Assembly: GCA_000787465.1 (NCBI GenBank)
Contig: JSYX01000390.1
Span: forward strand, 1 to 33,249
Length of the DNA stretch: 33,249 nucleotides
Source of the DNA: Thermomucor indicae-seudaticae
Taxonomy: Eukaryota > Mucoromycota > Mucoromycetes > Mucorales > Lichtheimiaceae
Reading direction: 5' to 3'
Part shown: in pieces, positions 14,246 through 23,137 of the stretch
Layout: every line of letters begins with the position of its first letter
Numbering within the stretch: position 1 is the stretch's first letter
Translations under genes and position numbers: made by a program
Notes under the pieces: model-generated
The model's database searches: none
Told to the model about the DNA's origin: nothing
Seen by the model: the letters and a program-made list of their open reading frames with translations, nothing else

Positions 14246-15235
14246 TTATGTACCTTCGCGCGCGGATGGTATAGAAGCAGAAGTACTGGGCTCAGCAGGT
14301 GCATTCTGTAATTCAAGATGCTTTCCATAGTAAATGCCATCGATGTATGAATACCCTCTCGCTATCAAGTGGGCCCCGTATTTTCGCATAAGAGGCGTTG
14401 TGTTGGATTCAACTTGCTTGTATAGCCTGGAGTATGCTCGAATGCATGACTCATTTGTATTCGCGGTCCTGGCATGGAGATCAACAATGTTTAACTTTGA
14501 CAAATCATGGTGCAGACACCAGACTTGGGGAACCATCAGACCACCAGAAGCGTTCCTTCCAAACATTCTCGAGGGCACGGTCGTTACAGAACACGAAGAC
14601 TGCCTCTGCTGTGTTGTAGGCTTGTAATGTTGAATCTCGAACGCAACCCGGAAATTGTGGTTACGGGCACACTGCACATGTACGACCATATTGTAGTCGC
14701 CACAGACGATACAAGCACCCTTTTTGTCATGACATAATTCGCATTCTCCCGACCATCTGGCCTTGTGTATGGTCCCGATGTATTCGACGGGCTTCATCGT
14801 GTCGATCTTCACGAACTTGACTTCCGGTATAAATGTGGCACAGATGACATGGGCCCAGTTGTAAGACGATGTCATTGTAAGCGCTTGCCGAGGGTTCGAG
14901 CGCGGCTCGTGGCATAACACGCACTCATAAATCTGAAAAGATATCCAGTCAATAGCCAGGAGACGTAAAGACGACTTCACGACATACATATGACGCACGG
15001 GGGTTCTTTTTGTTGTGACATACGTCACATACCCAGCCCTCCTTAGGCGATCCGACAATCCCGTAACAATCTGAAGGAAACGCCATAAGACACATACATA
15101 CTGAAAAGTACGATAGCACTTACCGTCATGCAAGGACATGCCACAGTCGTTGCAAGTATAGAGACGTCCTGCATGACTAGCGGCGTCACAGACAGCACAG
15201 AGTGTAAGCTCAGAACGGATTGGCATGGCACGCTT
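14246..15235 (-). CDS. PHD + extended PHD finger protein, Snt2-like C-terminus (5' end unresolved)
   Basis: The minus-strand exons 15235-15124, 15070-14988 and 14932-14246 join in phase (phase 1, then phase 0) through GT-AG introns and give 293 residues. Residues about 10-60 form a C4HC3 PHD finger: CAVC...CNDC...LHDDC...CDVC. Then comes an extended PHD: YECVLCHE, a WAHVICA box, CELC...GACIVC, VHVQCA and WCLHHDL. A PHD followed by an ePHD resembles the C-terminal part of Snt2, a chromatin reader in Rpd3L-type or Lid2-type complexes. Snt2 proteins normally also carry a BAH domain, a first PHD and a Myb/SANT domain upstream; none is visible here. The first exon starts straight after an AG (KRAMPIRSEL...), so more coding sequence upstream is likely, such as the Lys/Arg-rich candidate exons at 15331-15405 and 15639-15712. 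Beyond those lies repetitive DNA. The gene is either a shorter paralogue or 5'-truncated. Confidence 0.8.
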   Translation of the reverse strand, partial: KRAMPIRSELTLCAVCDAASHAGRLYTCNDCGMSLHDGKCYRTFQYVCVLWRFLQIVTGLSDRLRRAGYVTYVTTKRTPVRHMYVVKSSLRLLAIDWISFQIYECVLCHEPRSNPRQALTMTSSYNWAHVICATFIPEVKFVKIDTMKPVEYIGTIHKARWSGECELCHDKKGACIVCGDYNMVVHVQCARNHNFRVAFEIQHYKPTTQQRQSSCSVTTVPSRMFGRNASGGLMVPQVWCLHHDLSKLNIVDLHARTANTNESCIRAYSRLYKQVESNTTPLMRKYGAHLIARGYSYIDGIYYGKHLELQNAPAEPSTSASIPSAREGT

Positions 15236-15330
15236 CTGAAAGAGAGAAAAGAAACAGTGATAAGAGGTGAAAAGTTTGCATCTTTCTTTGAATTATGTGG
15301 CAAGGCATGCTAAGAGACTGTCTGACTTAC

Positions 15331-15712
15331 GCCACCCTTAATTTTCTTTTTTGTTCTGTCCTGAGGGCCGGTTCCCGGGACTTGTTTGCGTTTATTTTTG
15401 CCTCCCTGATGAACTGCTATTATCATATATGGAAGCGTGACCAAGTTCTTTTCCAGCCGACAATTTTGAAGCACCTTCGTGTTCAACTAACACGCCCTTG
15501 CCAAGCAATGATTGCGCCTTCTCAGAAGGGGGAATGTCACATGCCTAAAAGGGCGAGCGGAATAGTAAGGAAAAAGCGAAAATCGCGCGCTCCATGAAAG
15601 GTTACGTAGCTGCTGTATGATGCGACTTTGAAACTCACGTCCTCCTTAATTCTCCGTTTTTTGGGGGCTGTGGGACCCGCTTTCGAATGTCGCTTGCATT
15701 TATTTTTGTCTG
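15331..15712 (-). repeat. Tandem duplicated candidate exon upstream of the PHD gene
   Basis: Two similar minus-strand segments about 308 bp apart each look like a complete exon. Copy A is 15405-15331 (75 nt, after cag, before gtaagt). Copy B is 15712-15639 (74 nt, after tag, before gtgagt). Both encode basic, NLS-like peptides: GKNKRKQVPGTGPQDRTKKK in A and DKNKCKRHSKAGPTAPKKRR in B, each followed by IK and two small or acidic residues. Both donors are in phase 0, which fits the next exon at 15235. The copies may be used together, be alternatives, or one may be a relic. Confidence 0.5.
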
Positions 15713-15804
15713 CTACATGATTGCTGCTACCGGGAGCAGAGACGCCGCCAAGGTCCTTACGGCGCGATGATAAGGGATAGGAATCCGCAAACGTGTTTGG
15801 ATTT

Positions 15805-16640
15805 CTGACCCAAACCGAACCCAACTAGCGGTGAGGATTTCGCGGACTGGATAGGATCAACCGTCTATTTATCCTATCCGGTGACAGGTTGGATATATCC
15901 GATCCGTATCTTTCGGGTACGATCCTAGGATTATCCTATCCGTGATCTGTCTCGAATTGCACACCCCACAATAAAGCTTAGCTGATCATTGTTTGATGCG
16001 GTGGTGATTAATGGTACAACTGATTAACATAAACTTTCGAGGATGAAGAAGGTGTACCGATAGCTAAAGTAGTATTCTGAGAAGTGAAGATCAATTAACA
16101 ATGTTACTCCTAAAGAATACAGCTTTACTACTTTTCGTTTGCTACGGTGTCTCATCACTCATCACTCATTACTAACAGTGACCGAATACGGATCGGATAA
16201 TGGATCCTATCCGTTCTCTACGGATTTCAAAAAGCTCACGGATATCCGGTCGGATACCGATCGGATCACAGACTACGGATGTTTTTATCACCTCTAAACC
16301 CAGCCCGTTTGCATCTCGACCCGACCCAAGAACCCAAACCAACCAGCGACCTACTGTATCAATATATTCTCATTTGGGTGACTAACCATTCTCCATTACT
16401 TCCTGTGCTCCCTGATATGCCGCCTGTGTTCTCAAGTCCTAATAAGTCGCCCCATTCGTCGTGTCCGAAAAGAAAACCAGCAGCGGCGAGGTCAGAGCTG
16501 TCGAGTAGAAAACTTTCTTTTGAAACACAACCCGCATATATTCTTGTTTAGGCACACCCCTGAGACCCAACATGAAAATTCTGGGTTCGGTTTGGTTGGG
16601 TCAGGTCAGGTCAGACCTCCAACCCAACCCAAACCGACCC
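15805..16640. repeat. Repeat block: inverted AACCC-type ends and GGAT/ATCC-rich arms
   Basis: The left end CTGACCCAAACCGAACCC (15805-15822) is matched in inverted orientation at 16581-16604 (GGGTTCGGTTTGGTTGGGTCAG) with a 4-nt insertion. Related AACCC motifs recur at 16313-16345 and 16621-16640. Inside are two arms dense in TATCC/GGATA: 15840-15945 (TATCCTATCC, ATCCGATCCGTAT) and 16186-16282 (ATACGGATCGGATAATGGAT), roughly inverted to each other. No transposase is visible. It looks like a composite or nested non-autonomous repeat directly upstream of the PHD gene. Confidence 0.6.
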
Positions 16641-17529
16641 ATGCGGAACACTAACAAGGACCGCTCTTATTTCCAGTTACTCCTGCCGCTCCAGACGGTG
16701 ATAGTTGTTTGCGCATAATATTGTATTTGAGCCAATATTTGCCGCATATGTTTCATAGGACCTCTCGAAATTCCTTGCGCTGACCCGTCAATATCAGTCA
16801 GTAATCGCCTCCACGGAGTAGAATCAGCTGTCCCGCAGTCATTCCAATTGAACGTTGCCTCATGCTCGGCGCTTACGCGTACTACAGTCTGATCTGAATC
16901 ACCTGCACTGTCGCCATCATCATTCAATGCATCATGGACATCATCCGCCACCACTACACACTACATCCACCCGTCTTCTTACATTTCTTCGTGTGCTTGT
17001 AAATCTTGGTCACTGTGAGTAAACTGCCTCATAGCGCTCTGACTGTTTCCATTTGTGCTGTACTTGACTAGAGATAAACCAAAAGTCTGCAAAACGCGTC
17101 AAACTACAGAGATCAAAAATTAACTTACCGTAGAAAAGTAACAAGAGAAGAGTAACGAGAGAAAACAGAGTACGGTAACATGCGGAAAGGTAATAACGAG
17201 ATGCAAGAGACAAGTAAAAAGAAGCAAAAGCGGAATTTTTGGAAGCGGTCCTAAGAAATGGGCTGGAAAAGAGTATATCGCAGAAGAGGAATCAAACCGT
17301 TGAGTCCATTTGCCTATTCGAAATCAGGTACATCAGCGAACGTTTCTTATATCAAACTTCCTTTGCTTTTAAAGGCAGCATCAGACGCTGATTCATATTG
17401 ACTGGAGACGAGTGTGTTTCCTTTCAAATATGACACGTGTGGTGCGGCAAACTTTAGTTTAAAGGTAAGCACAGGGAAAGCGGATAAGGATACTTCATTA
17501 AACAAAATATAAAGGGGTCGGCACATCAT
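16641..17529. other. No supported gene; one uncertain minus-strand frame
   Basis: A 95-codon minus-strand frame at 16667-16954 has an acidic start (DDVHDALNDDGDSAGDSDQ) and a Trp/Arg-bearing end (STPWRRLLTDIDGSAQGI). It has protein-like composition but matches nothing I recognise and could be a fragment of a decayed gene or transposon. The rest is AT-rich without motifs. Confidence 0.3.
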
Positions 17530-18013
17530 TCAAGCCTCGCACTTAAACCGGTCGCGAGACCGTTTGTTATTGCGATGGCTGTCAGCTTCGAACAGGATGT
17601 CCTTCTTCACATCCTCATGACCGAGCTCCTTGGCCTCAAAACTGCCGCTATTACATTGCGGACGGCCGATATTGGATGTATCTTTGGCCTTCTCGCGCTT
17701 CGCTATTTCGCGCTTGAGCTTCTCGAGCTTGGCCTTTTCGCGTCGCTCAAATACGCTTGTGAAGCCGCAGATCAGCAAAAGTCCTGAGATCAAATTGTGT
17801 AGAAACCACCCTTCCTCACCTCCACAGATCATGCAGCCTTTTCTTCCGTTGCGCATGGTATTCGTGCAGTTCACTCTCACACTTCGCGTCGCGCTCTTCT
17901 TCTTCGAGCCTCTGGATGAAGATAATGCACAATGAGTAGGCTAAAATGAGGACATCTACACTGCTTGCCATACATACCTCCTTACCGCGCTCACGCGCGT
18001 CCGCTTCGATCAT
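17530..18013 (-). CDS. Small charged coiled-coil protein (117 aa)
   Basis: Three minus-strand exons, 18013-17978, 17911-17820 and 17755-17530, total exactly 118 codons with consistent phases (0, then 2) and introns of 66 and 64 nt with clean GT-AG ends. The predicted protein starts MIEADARERGKE. Two strongly charged helical stretches follow: RLEEEERDAKCESELHEYHA and VFERREKAKLEKLKREIAKR. The tail is polar and basic, ending RSRDRFKCEA. No signal peptide, membrane segment or known domain is visible. In-phase joining of all three exons into one charged helix supports a real gene; the function is unknown. Confidence 0.6.
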
Positions 18014-20775
18014 GGTGCAGAGAGTACCGATATCGTAAAGCTTTTAGTAATAGTAGTATAAAATATACGCCACCTGTTAGGAAAACAAAGAATGTGTCAT
18101 TGTTATTGTAAATGGAGCTTACTTTTGGCTAGCGGTCATCGGATGATTCCCCTAGAACAGCAACTGAAATTAAACCGTCCGTGCACTCCACAGAAGAAAG
18201 TAGATCAATTAAATACCGGTTTCTGAGTGGGAAGCTATAGCAATTTTGCTATACAAGATGAAGTGCCTATCGTATTTCGTCGGGGCAAGCCATTTATACT
18301 TTCTGGGATGCGAAAATTAGTTGCTTCCCGTTATTTGTTTGTTACACATTTAGCGAGGGTATTTTAATCCTTTCGCTGCGGGCATTACTTTAATTTTCAC
18401 CGGTATCTGAAGTGCTCATGTTATGGCGGAAGTCGAAAGTTCTGCTCCAAGCGACAGCCGTTTTCTTTTTGTCAATGATGAGCATTACAGTTGGACACCG
18501 CCTATCGCAATCCCGAACTTTTGCAACCGAGTTTCAGGAATCGCTGAAAATATATAAAGTGATTGCAACTTCCCGGCCTTTCACAACTTGCAACACCGCT
18601 AGCTCCACGTTGCAATAGCTCGGTATACAGTTTCGGAGGTACACACCATAGTTATCGTTCTGCTATTTTCATGCTGGCCGAAGATAACGACAGTGCTTAT
18701 CTACCATATTTAGTTAGCAAACGAAAGACCACCCAATTTTCCTTTAACGCACCTGAACAGCGTCAGTCTAGAGCCGGCCCTTTCTGAGTACACATGCGAC
18801 CCAGATACTGAGTCTTCATTTCGGATAGGCGTAAAGCATGATGTGATTGTCACATAGGCGCAAATCTGATCAACTGCAGAGTGGACACCTCCCCCCGGGA
18901 AGAAAAACGAAAAATTTTCGCCATGAGAGTCCATAAGCATAGAACGTATTTGTGTTGCTACTGCAAACGTATGTTTCCAGACTGGTAAACCGATTCTTGG
19001 CAACGTCTGCCAACGTCGTCTCGCTTTTCGCAATTCCGTAGCATCAAGTTGCGCCGTTTGCACCGCTGACGTACAAAATGTAGTACGGAATTCTGTGACG
19101 AAGTTGTGAGACGCTGAAACTGAATGTGCACACGTAAAGTCCACTGGAGAAGAGAGAAAAGTGGAAAAAAGGATGAGATCAGAAGGGGGTAAAGTTAAAA
19201 ACCAAGAAATTTGAGGTATCTCAATTTAAATAGGGGCCACGTAAGAACCTTCGAATACAACTGTAAGCAAGACTTCAACTCCCGCTGGGATCGGATCCAG
19301 TTTCTTCGATGGGTATTCTCACCAGTGAGCGCATCAAGGCTGCTACGTTGCTCTTCATTTAATCACTGGAGCTTTGGAAACCAAAAGATAAAAGAAGGTA
19401 CTAATTTAAATAGGAGGCAAACGCCTCCCTTTGCATGCCTTGGTGTTCTTTTTTACAGTTTTCATTGTTGTTCCGTTATTGCTGATAGCAGATCGTCTTA
19501 GAAAATGGTTAGCATTATATAAGTTACTTCACGGAAAATGAGCTGCAAGGATATGTGGACATGCCTGTTCTTCACCGTTGGTCAAATTGAAAATGAGCTT
19601 CTGCAGTAGTTGATGGATATAAGCTCAGAGACTAAAACTGCTGCCACCTCACTCCATTGCAACACCAGGCTATTACAACAACTTTCTGGAAATCGAGCCG
19701 TTGCATTACGCGGGGTCCCACCGTAATAGGTATCCATCTCATATTTAGATACCGTCTATACAAAGACAACAAAAGTACAGCGCAACTTTATAGCGGTCTG
19801 ATATCTATTTGGTCGTATAAAGAACACGTCTAAACGTGGGTATGGTTTTAGCCACTGTGGATTCTGTCCCGTCATATCGGTCCGTCGCACCGCTATTTTG
19901 TAGTTGCAGTAGCTCCGGAAGATAGGATGGCCTCTCATTTTTAACTGATCCTCGGTTGTTTGCTATACTTTGGAGACTTGCATGCAAATTGGACATGTCC
20001 AAGCGAAGTTAAATGACATCATCATGGTCAGAAACGCTTCTTGTCATAGATCTAGGTTTCCCCTTTTGATTACGTGGCAGTGCCCTGAACTTTTAAGGTA
20101 TTTGACAACGTTTACGCATTGACTGAGTGATAAACAGGCGTTTTTCTTCAAAGAGCAGACAGCTAAGTTGGACGGAAACTGTTAAACTGATAAGCTGAAG
20201 GAGACCCTTTTCAGAAAGCACAAAAGGTACGGAGAAGTGAGACATGAATGTAAAAGAAAGACGATGAACATGTGGCTAGATTACGATTGCATGGCTAAAG
20301 ACAAGCAAGTAACTTTAAGCATCATGAATATCAGTATGTCTCATGTGCCATCGAAGAGCTTTTATGCGGGCGGTTGCCCAGGCATCGAACCTCGAATAGT
20401 AGCAAGTTTATAGATCATAGCGGCTTATGTCCCACTCATCTTTTCCAACGAAATGATCCTTATCCATGTAACGGTTTTATTTTCATTTACGCCTGGCACA
20501 CGCTACGGAAAACGTCGTACTGTCTTGGTCAATTGCACAATTTTGCTATTTGGAGTATGGTGCAGCAAATTGTCTCGCGAGAATAATCCGAGTGTCTTCG
20601 TCTTTGTAACCATTGAAACTCAGCAGCAGCGGCGTCTGAAGAGACTTCCGTGTGCAAAGTTGCATAGCAACCTACTGCGACATGAGGTAACCATAGCAAA
20701 TACACGAAACATAAAAGGCTTGACATGCAAAAATAGTACGATTTCTGCTTCTGAATATTTAAAACTGCATTATCG
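18014..20775. other. Gene-poor stretch (2.8 kb)
   Basis: No exon chain or motif that I can support. The longest frames (18710-19144 minus, 20453-20779 plus) have an irregular composition, rich in Cys/Ser/Arg/Thr, typical of non-coding frames. The promoter of the minus-strand coiled-coil gene should lie at 18014-18300. Confidence 0.45.
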
Positions 20776-23137
20776 ATGAGCACTTCAATTTAACAAAAAT
20801 ATATGACGCGTTGGATTGCCGATTTGACGATCGTGAAAATGTGGAGAAAGAAATTTGCGATGCCGTTGTAGATTTGCTCACGGATGATGAGGCATCACCC
20901 GAGCTTCGTGCGTTTACTAAAAAGCTCTTGATCGTCAGCTCTAGGGTAACGTACATTTAAGGTGCGCGCAGTATTCAGGATGAAATATAACTAGCGATAG
21001 ATGCTGCGAACCGAAACCATTGACGAGTACTGGCAGCTAAAAGACCTGGCTCAAAAAGCCAAGACAAACGCGAAGGAGCAAACGAGCATTATGTCTGAAA
21101 ACTTGCAGTCAGCGTTCGTTCGCCGCTATGAGACACGCTCACGAGCTGGTGCTCAGAAAAATGTATGATTAAGGCGTCTCTGTTGTTTTACGATTGAATA
21201 ACGGAACTATAGGATTTCGAAATTGATGAGGTCGCGGTTCCGGATGCGAACGCCAGCGCAGGAACAATCATCAAAAACGTGGCTGTTTGTCTCGCAAGCA
21301 GTAAGCAACCGTATCATACGATGACCATAGAAGAAAGGAACACTATTGCGTGTGTGCTGGAGTAAATTTTGTGATTAATGAACTCTACTGATATATTTTT
21401 GTGTAGATTGGGGTTCAATTCCACAATTGATTTATCGAACAACAGTGAGGAGAAAGCCTCACAGAAAAGCTATTTTACGGATGATGCATGGAAGTACCTC
21501 AAAGAAAAGTTCTACATCAAGGCAGATGGCCCAAAAATCCCGGTCGACGTGGAGGAAGATTTAAAAGAAATAGAAGAGGTAATATCGATGAACAGCTATT
21601 ATGCTTACTTCCAACACAGCCGAGCTTTAGATCGCGAAGCATGACACTGCCAACGCATATAAGATGGCGTTGAGCAAACAATCAAAACACGCACTGACGG
21701 ACAATGAACGCTTTTTTATGGTCTATGCTCATTTGTGAGTATAATAATTACGAAATGCGTGTTCTATACCTTGACTTCTGGCATAGCCTGAGACTAATGT
21801 ACAAGAAGGATCCGATACTTAATGCACGATCGAAGAATGCCGCCTCAGAAGCCGACTTTATCACGAAAGTGTGGGGCCCACTGTTCGAGGCCATGTTCGA
21901 TGAGACTGGACTGAATTTGAAATGGTGCGCGGTCGCTTTTAAACTGTCACGGATTTGCACTTACATGTAAACCTTTTTTCCATTTTTAGGGGGGAAACGG
22001 TGTTCGAAGGCTCAACGATGGCCAAGAAGTGCCAGAGCCAAGCAGAAGACAGAATAATTGGAGATAGGGTGGATATGAGGCTGGTTATGGAAGTTGAGGG
22101 CAAAGAATACGATTGGATGAATGGAGGGTATGCCAGCAATGCGCAAGGGGACACGAAGTTTTTCGCCGATCATCTGAAAGTATTACATGAAGGCAAGAAT
22201 AACCTCGACCTCATATGCAGTAGAAGCACGGTTTATGCGAAAGAGGAAAAGAGGATCTTAGTTCCAACTTTTTAAGCAACGGGGCTAGACGGCGAACTGA
22301 TGGTGATATATTTGCCTGCCAACGGCTTCTATGTGGCACAGCGGATTGGGTCATTGCCCATTCCGAGTAGTGTTCGTTAACGAGTCATGACTCATTGAGT
22401 CGACTCGACTCATTCACAAAATGAGTGAGTCGAGTCGAGGGCTGACTCACTCATAAGATCGTTGACTCATTTGACTCGTGAGTCAAGTCAGCATATAAAC
22501 CACAAATAGCTTATTAATTAATAGCTCAAATTGAAACCTTTTCACATCTCCTTTTATCGTATTCAAGCTTCGTACACTTATCCAAGATTCTGTCAATGAA
22601 TTGCAAAACTTGCTTGCAATAAGAATCACGCATTTCAGTGCGCACTTTTACGTTTTACCATGTGACCAGCGAAGCACGTGATTTTATTACACGATAGCAC
22701 TTTGACTCATTGACTCGTGAGTCGACTCGTTGAGTCATGAGTCGAGTCGAGTCAAGAGCCTGACTCACTCATTCGACTCGTTAACGAACACTAATTCGGG
22801 CTTGTGTGGTTCCCTGAAGCAATTACGAAAGTGCTTCAAACCAATAGCGTTTATGAAAGTAAGTCCAGACTATTTAACTTTACTTGGCATTATCTTAAAA
22901 CAATCGCAGCAACATTTAAAGAAGAATGCCCCCATTCTGGAGGCCAGTCTTAAACAGGAAGCAAGAATGTCGAGATTGAGAGGATCAACAATGAAACGTT
23001 CACCATCACCGGACGATGAAGCACACCATGAACCATTATGGACACGCCCAACATGGTATCCTCCGTCTCCGTCCGATAAACGATACCGAAACCACCCAAT
23101 TGTTATACCCATAAATTTGTCCCCTGGCCACAATTAA
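20776..23137 (+). pseudogene. Uncharacterised family gene disrupted by a stop codon and a MITE
   Basis: Exons about 20776-20945, 21001-21162, 21213-21361, 21407-21578, 21631-21734, 21787-21924, 21990-22858 and 22910-23137 join in phase through intact 45-65-nt introns. Recognisable stretches: IYDALDCRFDDRENVEKEI, ETIDEYWQLKDLAQKAK, SEADFITKVWGPLFEAMF, LKWGETVFEGSTMAKKC, IGDRVDMRLVMEVEGKEYDW, KVLHEGKNNLDL and GLDGELMVIYLPANGFYV. They recall a family I believe is expanded in mucoralean genomes (SEAD...W, GE.V...S, D.R, KL..EGKD.LD, GLDG). Lesions: TAA at 22273-22275 just before ATGLDGEL, and a 422-bp MITE (22370-22791) inside the same exon; without it the frame continues into a FKPIAFMK stretch. 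The start is unclear: ATG 20776 (MSTSI) meets TAA at 20791, but a one-base shift would lead into IYDALD, a possible third lesion. The D-x-R...K core faintly suggests a nuclease-like fold, unproven. Confidence 0.75.
22370..22791. mobile_element. TA-flanked MITE (422 bp) with GACTC/GAGTC-rich inverted ends
   Basis: The ends are perfect inverted repeats, GTGTTCGTTAACGAGTC at the left and GACTCGTTAACGAACAC at the right, flanked by TA (22368-22369 and 22792-22793). Each ~120-bp arm is made of densely repeated GACTC/GAGTC, about 20 copies in all, including several TGACTCA 7-mers. The ~200-bp centre is AT-rich and unique. There is no coding capacity. The structure fits a non-autonomous Tc1/mariner-type element, inserted in a coding exon of the gene around it. 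Confidence 0.9.

Noticed and set aside
18710..19144. 144-codon minus-strand frame
   Set aside because: No recognisable motif or splice partners; composition looks random.
21405..21430. tRNA B-box-like GGGTTCAATTCC
   Set aside because: Lies inside a coding exon (GFNSTID) with no A box or acceptor-stem pairing nearby.
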